Shown piece after piece: positions 1 through 6,870 of a stretch of DNA of 14,822 bases (position 1 is its first letter; each line of letters opens with the position of its first letter). A model generated the notes under the pieces. That model saw only the letters and a list, made by a program, of their open reading frames with translations. It was not told where the DNA came from and did no database searches. The stretch is from Bacillota bacterium (GTDB lineage: Bacteria > Eremiobacterota > SpSt-956 > JAKJGF01): NCBI GenBank assembly GCA_029555925.1, contig JAKPQU010000534.1, positions 1 to 14,822 of the forward strand. The letters are read 5' to 3'. The translations under genes and the position numbers were made by a program.

Positions 1-2214
1 CCGAACAATGTATCTGTACAATCCACTCCAACACCTTCGCCGGGGACTCTCGTTCAGGTTCCAAATAATCCGGCAAATCCATCAATTCCTTCCTATCTTC
101 CTGGAGGAACCTTTAATGTGACAGTTCAATTCCCCGGGGCAAATTCAGGTGAAAAACACAGAGATATTTCAGCTTCTGATCTCCCCTATAATTCTCATAC
201 ACTCAGGGTAACAATTACAGGTGAAGCAATCATAACACATCTTACGGGAGAGAGAACTGATCTTGACCCTTCCGGAGCGGGAACCTATACATTGACAATT
301 CCCGATGTGCCTGTAGGCCTGAACACTGCAGTAATAGAAGTCATAGACCCTTCGGGAAATCTACTCTGCCAGAGAAAACACGGCTTTTATATGACTCCCG
401 GAGGAACAGCAGGGCCGGGGCTTATAATACTCGGAGTTACAATTCAGAGTGACGGGTCATGTATGCCTCAAAATATAGATATACCACTGGGAACAACCCT
501 TGTTTATCAGAATCAGGATTATGATAATGACAGAACAGTGCAGATGAACAGCGGACTGTTAACTGTCGGCCCTATAGCCCATGCAGAACATATCACCCAG
601 CCAGCGACTGCAGAAATCTTCCATACTGCCACATGTTCCTTCCCGGGAGAAGGCATATATAATTATGATACAGGCTACGGTTCTCCAGGAAGAGTCCTTG
701 TTTACGGTCTCCCCTCTCTTAGTTCAATAACAGACAGCACAGGTGATAATAAAGATGATAATGGTTCTCTTTCCACAGTTGATTATGTAATCAATGGAAA
801 TAATTTCGGCACTTCCAGAGAAAGTGTATCAGGTGAAGTCAGGTTTATACAGACTGTTGAAGGAGACCCGAACAATCCCTGGGGAACTGTCTATAATACG
901 ACATCTTTCACAGGATGGTCAAATACATCTGTTCAGGGTTCAATAGAACTGCCGGGAGGTAAATATCGTGCGGAAATAAGTGTCCGCGGAGAGAATACGG
1001 CAGAAAATGTTTTATATTACAAAGGAAGCGGGAATTTTGAAGTGATAGTGGGTGATCCAAATGCAACACCTACAGCTACTCCTGCAACGGGGCCATCATG
1101 GGGGCCGTCTATGAAAATAGAACAGGCGGTAAGCGGAATGAATCACCGGATGAAGGTAGATCAGGCAGGGAATACATATTTAATATGGACAGGTTATGAA
1201 AATTATATTCCTGTCATTTACTCTTCTTACCGCCCTGCAGGAGGCAACTGGGAAAGCCCTGTACCGATTGCAACTATGAGTGGAGCCAGTTCAAATCCGG
1301 ATTCAGATATAACAGTAGATTCATCAGGTAATGCCTGTACAGTATGGAACGATACAGCCAGCACGCCTTTTATCACTAGCAATACTCTTTATTACTCCTA
1401 TCGTCCATCAGGAGGGTCATGGTCACAGGCGATGGAAATACCCGGCAACATACCTTACATGCGCAGTCTGGGACGTAAAAATATCAGTCTCACAACAGAC
1501 AGTTCGAATAATGTTTATTTACTCTGGGCCTATGAAGATATGCCGGGGCCCGGTGATACCCATACCGGTATATATTTTGCTTCCTGTCCTTCAGGAGTAA
1601 GTAACTGGAATGTCTATGGAAAGATTGATGAACTACCTGTACCCGGGATCTCAGTATATAACCCTTCCCTGGCAGTAGATACATCGGGTAATGTATATGC
1701 AGCATGGGAACAATATAACTCAGGCGAGAATCTGAGACATATTTATTTTTCTTATCTGCCTTCAGGTAGTGGACAATGGAACACACAGGAACAAATTACC
1801 AGTCCTGCCATGGATTGTACTGCCGGAAACATAGCAATAGATCAATCCGGCAATGCATATACTGTATGGCTTCAGTATGACGGCAGTGTATATAATGTTT
1901 ACTCGTCTCGCCGTTCAGGTGGAATATGGGAAATTCCCCTTTCTGTCGGTCCAGCCATCGATTGTCCCGGCATAGCCATCGACTCCTCTGGCAATGGCCA
2001 TGCAATCTATATCGGTTCCAGAAATAATAAAGCTCATATTTATTCTTCAGTCCTTCCACCAGGGGGAAACTGGGCAACACCTGTCAGTGTAGATCATGAC
2101 AGACCTGATGATAATCAGGCCGGTAATCCGGTAATACAGTGTGACGGAAGTGGGAAAGCTTATGCAATGTGGCTGGATTACGCCGGAGATTTCTATTTTT
2201 CCATATGGCAATAA
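1..2214 (+). CDS. Secreted multidomain protein, cupredoxin-like + IPT/TIG-like + seven-repeat beta-propeller (5' partial)
   Basis: The frame is open from base 1, so the gene enters from the left; a GTG at 118 is internal and not the start. Counting residues from base 1, the visible 737 residues hold: a Thr/Pro-rich linker (about 8-35), a beta-sandwich (36-137), a cupredoxin-like fold (138-236, with IPLGTT and FPGEGIYNY patterns), an IPT/TIG-like domain (237-350, GNNFG), a TPTATPAT linker, and a propeller (367-737). The propeller has seven repeats of the pattern D-x-S-G-N-x-Y-x-x-W followed by a Tyr-Ser-rich strand and P-x-G-x-W. The last repeat is short and probably completed by the strand starting WGPS at 367. 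The copper ligands expected of a cupredoxin are absent. Extracellular binding or adhesion is inferred from architecture; no enzyme motif is seen. The signal peptide would lie outside the window. A strong hairpin follows the stop. Confidence 0.8.
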   Translation, partial: PNNVSVQSTPTPSPGTLVQVPNNPANPSIPSYLPGGTFNVTVQFPGANSGEKHRDISASDLPYNSHTLRVTITGEAIITHLTGERTDLDPSGAGTYTLTIPDVPVGLNTAVIEVIDPSGNLLCQRKHGFYMTPGGTAGPGLIILGVTIQSDGSCMPQNIDIPLGTTLVYQNQDYDNDRTVQMNSGLLTVGPIAHAEHITQPATAEIFHTATCSFPGEGIYNYDTGYGSPGRVLVYGLPSLSSITDSTGDNKDDNGSLSTVDYVINGNNFGTSRESVSGEVRFIQTVEGDPNNPWGTVYNTTSFTGWSNTSVQGSIELPGGKYRAEISVRGENTAENVLYYKGSGNFEVIVGDPNATPTATPATGPSWGPSMKIEQAVSGMNHRMKVDQAGNTYLIWTGYENYIPVIYSSYRPAGGNWESPVPIATMSGASSNPDSDITVDSSGNACTVWNDTASTPFITSNTLYYSYRPSGGSWSQAMEIPGNIPYMRSLGRKNISLTTDSSNNVYLLWAYEDMPGPGDTHTGIYFASCPSGVSNWNVYGKIDELPVPGISVYNPSLAVDTSGNVYAAWEQYNSGENLRHIYFSYLPSGSGQWNTQEQITSPAMDCTAGNIAIDQSGNAYTVWLQYDGSVYNVYSSRRSGGIWEIPLSVGPAIDCPGIAIDSSGNGHAIYIGSRNNKAHIYSSVLPPGGNWATPVSVDHDRPDDNQAGNPVIQCDGSGKAYAMWLDYAGDFYFSIWQ
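1099..2211 (+). repeat. Seven in-frame propeller repeats
   Basis: Each unit of about 50-60 codons contains D-x-[SA]-G-[NK]-x-x-x-x-[WY], then a Tyr/Ser strand, then a P-x-G-x-W turn. The key Asp-x-x-Gly motifs lie near VDQAGN, VDSSGN, TDSSNN, VDTSGN, IDQSGN, IDSSGN and CDGSGK. The units are diverged, so this is an old domain structure and not a recent DNA duplication. Confidence 0.75.
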
Positions 2215-2224
2215 ATAAATATTA

Positions 2225-2263
2225 TAAATGGACTATCCGGTATATGTACGGATAGTCCATTTA
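2225..2263 (+). terminator. Perfect 15-bp hairpin after the propeller gene
   Basis: The arms at 2225-2239 and 2249-2263 are perfect inverse complements (GGACTATCCG core) around a 9-base loop, 11 bases after the TAA at 2214. The 3' arm ends in ATTTA with only a weak T tract, so termination may depend on the stem. It could serve as an mRNA 3' end protector. Confidence 0.7.
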
Positions 2264-2394
2264 ATCTTACAGGCCAGAGGCAATCTACAGGGTGTAAAAA
2301 TTGCCGGGATGAAATAAATTTCTTTTTCCATTTTATATAAAATCACCTGTCATTTTCAACTGCAATTCTATTCTAAAACAAGGGGTCAAATCAT

Positions 2395-2423
2395 TTGATA
2401 AACCTTATTATATATGCTATTAT
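2395..2423 (+). promoter_or_regulatory. Sigma70-type promoter of the PD-(D/E)XK-like gene
   Basis: The -35 TTGATA (2395-2400) and -10 TATTAT (2418-2423) are separated by 17 bases, each one base from consensus. Transcription would start near 2430, giving a leader of about 27 bases that holds the ribosome site GAAAGGAG (2439-2446), 10 bases before the ATG. Confidence 0.65.
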
Positions 2424-2456
2424 GGTAACAGGGGAATAGAAAGGAGTTGATTTTAT

Positions 2457-3107
2457 ATGCCAGATGTAGTTGAAAGAGTTGATACCCTGGAGGATTTAGC
2501 GAAACAGACACAGTTAATGATACAGAATTTATCCTATGAAGTAAGCAGAACTCAGATAACTGTAAATAATTTAGGCCTTGAAATGAGAGAGTTCAAAAAT
2601 GAGATGAGAGAGTTTAAAGATGAAATGAGACAGGACAGAAAGGAAATGAAAGAAGAAAGAAAGGAAATGAATAGGAAATGGGGTGATCTTGCCAATAAAT
2701 GGGGTACTATTGTAGAAGACCTGGTTTATCCTAATATAAAAAATATCGCTGAAAAATACTTTGGTTGTAAGAAAGAAGAATGTGAAGATTTTATATTAAG
2801 GAGAATGAAGAAGGGGAAAGGAAGAAAACAGAAGGAATTTGATGTTATAGCTGTATATCCTGATAAGGTAATAGTAAATGAAACAAAAGCTTCTGCAAAG
2901 CATGATTATGCAGAACAGTTTGTTAATTTGATAAAAGATAAAGCTGTAATTTACGATTATTTTCCAGATTTTAAAGGAAAGGAAATTATCCCCGTCTTTG
3001 CTTCTTTAGAGATTCCTGAAAATATACTCAAATATTTGACAAAGAATAAAATCTATGGAATGGCTATGAAAGATGATACAATGGATATCCTTAATCCGGA
3101 TCTGTGA
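2457..3107 (+). CDS. Coiled-coil PD-(D/E)XK nuclease-like protein (DUF3782-like)
   Basis: The 216-residue protein starts at an ATG behind a strong ribosome site. Residues about 5-75 form a charged coiled coil with Met exactly every seven residues (43, 50, 57, 64, 71). Residues about 80-210 resemble the restriction-endonuclease-like fold: Glu87 in the first helix, Asp129 in KEFDV, and Glu142-x-Lys144 in the following strand (VNETK), the usual D...ExK arrangement. Similar standalone coiled-coil plus PD-(D/E)XK proteins are widespread in cyanobacteria, archaea and candidate phyla, mostly without known function. Nuclease activity is inferred, and a structural role is possible. No signal peptide or membrane segment is seen. 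The gene is monocistronic, with an inverted repeat just after the stop. Confidence 0.75.
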   Translation: MPDVVERVDTLEDLAKQTQLMIQNLSYEVSRTQITVNNLGLEMREFKNEMREFKDEMRQDRKEMKEERKEMNRKWGDLANKWGTIVEDLVYPNIKNIAEKYFGCKKEECEDFILRRMKKGKGRKQKEFDVIAVYPDKVIVNETKASAKHDYAEQFVNLIKDKAVIYDYFPDFKGKEIIPVFASLEIPENILKYLTKNKIYGMAMKDDTMDILNPDL

Positions 3108-3116
3108 AAAAATTGT

Positions 3117-3156
3117 AAAAGTATAAAATTTACAGAGTGCAAAAATTTACACTTTT
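3117..3156 (+). terminator. AT-rich inverted repeat after the nuclease-like gene
   Basis: The arms 3117-3131 and 3142-3156 match at 13 of 15 positions, and the 3' arm ends in ACTTTT. It begins 10 bases after the stop at 3107. The stem is AT-rich, so termination is plausible but unproven. Confidence 0.4.
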
Positions 3157-3247
3157 CTCTCACAAAAAATCATTTTTCCAGAGGTCTATAAAAAATTTTC
3201 TGCCTTATAACACAGGGCTTCGTGTGAGTAAAACAGAATATTTTTTC

Positions 3248-3386
3248 TTGCCGGTATAAAAATTGCCTGTATATAATGACATAAATAAAAAGTCTGCTTT
3301 AAAAAGCATGGAATTGCGAAGAGCCATGCCGGAAAGAGGACAGTGTAAAAAAATATATGTTAATGTGTTTCATTTTTACACTTTTT
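3248..3386 (+). ncRNA. Candidate small RNA with its own promoter and terminator-like hairpin
   Basis: This sits in the 352-base stretch 3108-3459, which has no supportable protein gene. A sigma70-like promoter (TTGCCG 3248-3253, 18-base spacer, perfect TATAAT 3272-3277) would start a transcript near 3284. Downstream are a TGCTTT/AAAGCA stem and an overlapping GCATGG/CCATGC stem; they share bases around 3304-3309, so they are alternatives. A perfect 10-bp hairpin follows, AGTGTAAAAA (3342-3351) with TTTTTACACT (3373-3382), then TTTT. The transcript would be about 100 bases. No known RNA family was recognised. The hairpin may instead terminate the convergent minus-strand gene. Confidence 0.35.
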
Positions 3387-3393
3387 AAATGAG

Positions 3394-3459
3394 AAGCGTG
3401 ACGCGTAACGCGTGACCGGTAGTTTCAACCATTCACGTCTCACGCTTCACGCCTCACGA
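3394..3459. repeat. 7-base-period palindromic element 1
   Basis: The left arm (3394-3415) repeats GCGTGAC, GCGTAAC, GCGTGA. The right arm (3432-3459) repeats the complementary sense with period 7 (TTCACGT, CTCACGC, TTCACGC, CTCACGA). The arms can fold on each other. The right arm abuts the stop codon of the M15 gene, so the RNA could act as its 3' end. Confidence 0.75.
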
Positions 3460-5013
3460 CTAATACCCTCTGGCAAACTGAAAATGCATGGGATCATTTG
3501 GCAACTGATAGAAACCATGTTTCTGGAATATCTCTGCTATGGCCTTCTGTCCTGCAGTCTGTTTTGAAGATCCCATAGGATGAGACCCTGCATTTATATC
3601 CACTGCTATACCCCACGAATGGGTGCTCAGAGACTTGCCGTTTCTTTTGGTTCTATAGTTATAACATCCGTCATTGGCCTTTATCTCTCCGGAAAGTCCT
3701 TTGTCCTTTATTTCCTGAAAGACTGCATTCAATTTGGGAGCAATCTTTTCATTACATTTTACATTAATCATCTTACCGCCGGGGCCTGCAGGCATTTTCA
3801 CATTGACCTGATTTTTGCCGGCAGGGCCGAACATTTGCTCTATAGCGGCTCTGCCCCGGGGAGGTGTTGTTCCCAGCGTATCGCCCGGGATCTTACCGGC
3901 CTGCTGTGCACCCGTATCTTTCGCCCCTTCGACTTTAGCACCTGGCGGCAGCTGGCCTGTTTCAGGTTTTTTAGACTGTTCCGCTGCCTTTACTTCCGCC
4001 TGGGGAGTGGTTTTCTGTCCCTGTTCCTTGAGTGCATCGGGATTTTTTATCAGGGTAAGTTTCCCGTTTACAGTGGGATCAAGAGAATCTTTCTTTGATC
4101 CCGTACATATATCTACCCTTGAGAAACCTTTACCTGTAAAAGCTCCTCCCGTATCTACGGCACGAAAATCAATATGTCTGCCATATTTTTTATCTATTTC
4201 CGGTATGGTAAAGGAATCTCCGTATTTTACCTGCCCTGATTTATAAAGGTTTTTATCCAGGGCAATAGCGGCAGATTTGGCTTTACCGTCAAGAACATCC
4301 TGAAGAGTAGTCAATTTATTACCTTTTTTATCCAGATAACCGCCTTCCATTTTGCTGTTATGCGGATAATAACCTGTACCCTTTGCCGTCCCCATTACCT
4401 TTCCGCCTTCGCCTGTGGAAGGTTTTTCCTGTCCTTTTACCTGTTCTGCCGATGGTTTTTCCTGTCCTTTCACCTGGTCAGGTGATGTTTTCTGTCCTGT
4501 CTCTGGCCGGGATTTTTTCACACTGTCTTTACTGCCTGACTTATGAGCCGCTGCAGTTCCGCCTGTTTTCTGACTCTTACCGGCAGAGTGGGTTTTTCCT
4601 GTGCTGCGACTCTTACCGGCACTACCGCTTCTGCCTGTACCGCGACTCTTGCCGGCACTGCCGCTCCTGCCTGCACTGCGACCTGCTCCTGATCTCCTTC
4701 CGGAAGATCCCTTTACTCCGCCGCTCTTTCCATCTGTTCCAAGAACATTACCTAAAAAATTACCTAACTGCTTGAAAGGATTTTGCATCTCAGAGGCCTT
4801 CTGTGATTTATGGCTTCCTGTTTTACCTTTCATGGATTTTGAACCGCCGGCCTTTGTGCTCTTTCCGCCGGATACTTTGCCAAGACCGCTTTTTACCCTG
4901 GCAGATTTCCCTGCCTTTCCGCCCCCCCCTACTTTAGCTGCGCCTTTCCCGGAAAGACCCTTCATGGAACTGTAACTACTGGACTTAGAATTACTGGATC
5001 TGACTTTTGACAT
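3460..5013 (-). CDS. 3D-domain/M15-family peptidase wall hydrolase with Ser-rich, leaderless N-terminus
   Basis: The 517-residue protein starts at an ATG 7 bases after AGGAGGG. Residues 1-200 are low complexity (Ser, Gly, Lys): nine Ser in the first 20, three 12-residue repeats at 115-150, and an 11-residue tandem at 180-201. Residues about 203-313 match the 3D domain (double-psi barrel of MltA- and YocH-like lytic enzymes), with Asp253, Asp287 in AVDTGGA and Asp301. Residues about 405-517 match M15 D,D-carboxypeptidase/endopeptidases: His465 and Asp472 (H-x-x-G-x-A-x-D), Asp507 and His510 (D-x-x-H) supply the zinc and catalytic residues, with Asp in place of the more common Glu. Peptidoglycan cleavage is expected. 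No Sec signal peptide or membrane helix is visible, so the export route is unclear. All key residues are present, so it is probably active. Confidence 0.85.
   Translation of the reverse strand: MSKVRSSNSKSSSYSSMKGLSGKGAAKVGGGGKAGKSARVKSGLGKVSGGKSTKAGGSKSMKGKTGSHKSQKASEMQNPFKQLGNFLGNVLGTDGKSGGVKGSSGRRSGAGRSAGRSGSAGKSRGTGRSGSAGKSRSTGKTHSAGKSQKTGGTAAAHKSGSKDSVKKSRPETGQKTSPDQVKGQEKPSAEQVKGQEKPSTGEGGKVMGTAKGTGYYPHNSKMEGGYLDKKGNKLTTLQDVLDGKAKSAAIALDKNLYKSGQVKYGDSFTIPEIDKKYGRHIDFRAVDTGGAFTGKGFSRVDICTGSKKDSLDPTVNGKLTLIKNPDALKEQGQKTTPQAEVKAAEQSKKPETGQLPPGAKVEGAKDTGAQQAGKIPGDTLGTTPPRGRAAIEQMFGPAGKNQVNVKMPAGPGGKMINVKCNEKIAPKLNAVFQEIKDKGLSGEIKANDGCYNYRTKRNGKSLSTHSWGIAVDINAGSHPMGSSKQTAGQKAIAEIFQKHGFYQLPNDPMHFQFARGY
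4564..4671 (-). repeat. Three tandem 36-bp coding repeats
   Basis: Units at 4636-4671, 4600-4635 and 4564-4599 encode GRSGSAGKSRGT, GRSGSAGKSRST and GKTHSAGKSQKT. The first two units differ at about 5 of 36 bases, suggesting recent slippage expansion within the low-complexity arm of the wall hydrolase. Confidence 0.8.
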
Positions 5014-5064
5014 TCATCATCCCTCCTGATTTTTAAACTTTTGCTGAAGTTAATAATGATTATT

Positions 5065-5124
5065 GAAAATTATGTCTTTAACAAACATAAAATTATTTAG
5101 ATAAACTAACTAGACATAATTTTC
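5065..5124. promoter_or_regulatory. Perfect 13-bp inverted repeat upstream of the wall hydrolase
   Basis: GAAAATTATGTCT (5065-5077) and AGACATAATTTTC (5112-5124) are perfect inverse complements around a 34-base spacer. It lies between the stop of the zinc-ribbon protein and the start of the M15 gene, about 50 bases above that start. It could be an operator, a leader stem or a terminator; the large AT-rich loop argues against a classical terminator. No convincing -35/-10 pair was found next to it. Confidence 0.35.
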
Positions 5125-5226
5125 ATCTAAATCGTTATTTTACGGCATTAAAAATGAAAATTTCTTAACCTTAAATTTACTCACATCTAAATATATAATC
5201 ACGACAATCCTGTCTGACGTAAACAA

Positions 5227-6387
5227 CTAATCGGTAAAAATAATTTCTTCCGGGTTCTCAAAAGAAATTTCCAGCTGCGCAATTATCTGCGTGGCTTCAA
5301 AAGCCATATCAAGTCCATCATCGAGATGAACGGGATCTTTATCTAAAAAAAACTTCTCCATTTTTCTTAAACCAGCTTCATAAATTCTAAACGCGTCAAG
5401 ACCATTTGTAATCACTGTCTCTAAATATTTATCTTCTGCACTGGAAGGAGATTCTATATCTTCAAAATCTTTTCTGCCTGATACAAGGTTTGAAGTCATC
5501 CACTTCAGAGTAGAAGAAAATCTTTCTTCGCTTATTTTACCTTCTTTTAACAATTCCACTTCACTTTTAAGTCGCTCAAAATTCGGATTTGTATAATATT
5601 CCTCTTCTTCATCCGATATCTCATAGTAATTACCGTCGTCAGGGATAGAACCGGAGATCTTTGTTTTCCATGCCATGTCCATCTTTTTTATTTCTTCTTC
5701 AAAAAAATCTTCATCTTCGTATTCCTCTTCATTTTCTTCTTCCTGAAGGACTATCAGAGAGGTATACAATCTGTTAATTGCCGAAGAAGCAAGATCCATT
5801 CCTTCCAGAATATGATCAATGTCTCCGTCTGTAAAATATCTCTCAATTTCGTCAATGGATTCATTATAAAGTTTAAAAGCCCTGTCTATTCTTACAAGCA
5901 ACTCTCTTATAACAAAAGAATCATTTTTATATATTTCTTTTATTTCATTGAAAGAAGACACCTCTTCATGAAGTTTTTCCCTTAAATATTCAAGTACTTC
6001 GCCAAGTTCTTCATCGGCTACGGTTCCTCTGCATACACCTTTCCCCGTATCCATAAGCTCTCTTAATTCAGGTGTTTCATAATCTTCAAGTTCTTCATCT
6101 TCCCAGTCAGGAATAGTTTCATCAAAATCCTCTTCGTCAAATAATTCTTCCGGTTCTTCTTCATAAGTTTTATCATCCGGAATATCTATATCAAAAGCAT
6201 CGCCTATAGCAGAAAAAATATCGTCAAGTTCATCTTCTTTCTTTGCAACACTGCCCATATTAAAAGCATCTCTGAAGGGATCTATTTTATCTGCACTCTT
6301 GCCGCAGAAAGAACAGAATTTGCCTGTAAGACGTATATCTTTATTACAATGAACACATTTTTTTGTTTCAATCTCGCTGTAAACCAA
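5227..6387 (-). CDS. Acidic zinc-ribbon protein with duplicated helical domain
   Basis: The 386-residue protein begins at TTG (6387-6385), supported by AAAGGGG about 9 bases upstream; the first internal Met follows the zinc ribbon, so it is not the start. Cys11, Cys14, Cys25 and Cys28 form a zinc ribbon. Residues 47-108 are strongly acidic (Asp/Glu runs). Two helical segments follow (about 126-204 and 260-377). Residues 170-207 align without gaps to 332-369 with 12 identities and many conservative changes, both containing E-x-x-F-x-D-x-D and a G-x-D-x-A motif. The segments are joined by a second acidic stretch (208-258). No enzyme motif or membrane segment is seen. The family was not recognised; a cytosolic protein-protein or nucleic-acid adaptor is a guess. 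It begins 5 bases after a small paralogue, so the two are probably co-transcribed. Confidence 0.75.
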   Translation of the reverse strand: MVYSEIETKKCVHCNKDIRLTGKFCSFCGKSADKIDPFRDAFNMGSVAKKEDELDDIFSAIGDAFDIDIPDDKTYEEEPEELFDEEDFDETIPDWEDEELEDYETPELRELMDTGKGVCRGTVADEELGEVLEYLREKLHEEVSSFNEIKEIYKNDSFVIRELLVRIDRAFKLYNESIDEIERYFTDGDIDHILEGMDLASSAINRLYTSLIVLQEEENEEEYEDEDFFEEEIKKMDMAWKTKISGSIPDDGNYYEISDEEEEYYTNPNFERLKSEVELLKEGKISEERFSSTLKWMTSNLVSGRKDFEDIESPSSAEDKYLETVITNGLDAFRIYEAGLRKMEKFFLDKDPVHLDDGLDMAFEATQIIAQLEISFENPEEIIFTD

Positions 6388-6402
6388 TTAAATTACCCCT
6401 TT
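6302..6402 (-). repeat. Zinc-ribbon duplication, copy A
   Basis: This stretch, covering the ribosome site, TTG start and zinc ribbon of the 386-residue protein, is clearly similar at DNA level to 6493-6595, about 192 bases away. Similarity includes non-coding bases upstream of the start (AATTAAATTACC on the + strand). Confidence 0.75.
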
Positions 6403-6578
6403 AAAGGATTGTTAAAATCTTCTTCATCACATATTTCTTCCCCGTATTCTTCATTATCTATATCCTGTGGTATATCTTCCCTTCCAGTTCTACCGCAAAA
6501 AAAACAGAATTTGCTCATAAGACGTATATCCATCTTGCAATAAACACATTTTTTTGCATCAATATCCTTTGAAATCAA
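6393..6578 (-). CDS. Small zinc-ribbon protein, truncated paralogue of the next gene
   Basis: The 61-residue protein starts at TTG (6578-6576) behind AAAGAGGTAA. Its first 36 residues parallel those of the downstream gene: Cys11, Cys14, Cys25 and Cys28 at the same positions, the same K-K-C start of the ribbon and a shared DIRL. After the ribbon there is only a short acidic tail ending NPLKG, with no helical domain. The stop lies 5 bases before the next start, so translation is likely coupled. It may be a free-standing remnant of a duplication or a functional small zinc-binding partner. The conserved ribosome site and intact frame favour expression. Confidence 0.7.
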   Translation of the reverse strand: MISKDIDAKKCVYCKMDIRLMSKFCFFCGRTGREDIPQDIDNEEYGEEICDEEDFNNPLKG

Positions 6579-6595
6579 TTAAATTACCTCTTTCA
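6493..6595 (-). repeat. Zinc-ribbon duplication, copy B
   Basis: This is the partner of 6302-6402. The copied segment includes the leader with the ribosome site, the TTG codon and all four Cys codons. The repeat breaks after the ribbon, where the small gene ends in an acidic tail. Confidence 0.75.
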
Positions 6596-6762
6596 AAAAA
6601 ATTCCTGTAATATACCCCTCTATAATAATAAAACTGATGTATATAGAAAAAAGTTACAATAAAATATTTTTTTTAAATATATTTTTATAATACTATTCAG
6701 AAGGCAATGTCAGAAGGAATATAATTATAGTGACTTTCATAACAATCCATAATTAATGACCT

Positions 6763-6834
6763 CGTAATGCGTAAAGCGTGATGCGTGATACGAAGGGATA
6801 ATAACCCATTACGCATTACGCATTACGCATCACA
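6763..6834. repeat. 7-base-period palindromic element 2
   Basis: The left arm carries TAATGCG, TAAAGCG, TGATGCG, TGATACG. The right arm carries ATTACGC three times, then ATCAC. The arms are inverse complements in sense and can form one long hairpin. It lies between the sigma fusion gene (ending at 6871) and the zinc-ribbon pair, in a 292-base AT-rich gap where no gene is seen. Confidence 0.75.
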
Positions 6835-6870
6835 AATACTTTAAATTATAATAAGTTATGAAAACTATAA

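Noticed and set aside
118..120. GTG at 118 as the start of the first gene
   Set aside because: The frame is open to base 1 with a Pro/Thr linker before it, and no ribosome site precedes 118.
1331..2080. Open frames within the propeller gene on both strands
   Set aside because: They overlap a well-supported repeated domain in another frame and show no protein features.
3300..3345. Cyclic-di-GMP (GEMM) riboswitch
   Set aside because: Only a loose GCGAAGAGCC-like string matches; the required paired helices and tetraloop are absent, and it does not lead a gene.
3580..4975. Several + strand open frames opposite the M15 gene
   Set aside because: They are low-complexity shadows (Leu/Pro/Phe-rich) of the Ser/Gly/Lys-rich minus-strand gene and lack ribosome sites.
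5227..6578. Zinc-ribbon proteins as a zinc-binding anti-sigma factor for the ECF domain
   Set aside because: The Cys4 ribbon does not match the His-x3-Cys-x2-Cys anti-sigma motif, no membrane helix is present, and a 292-base gap with a repeat separates them.
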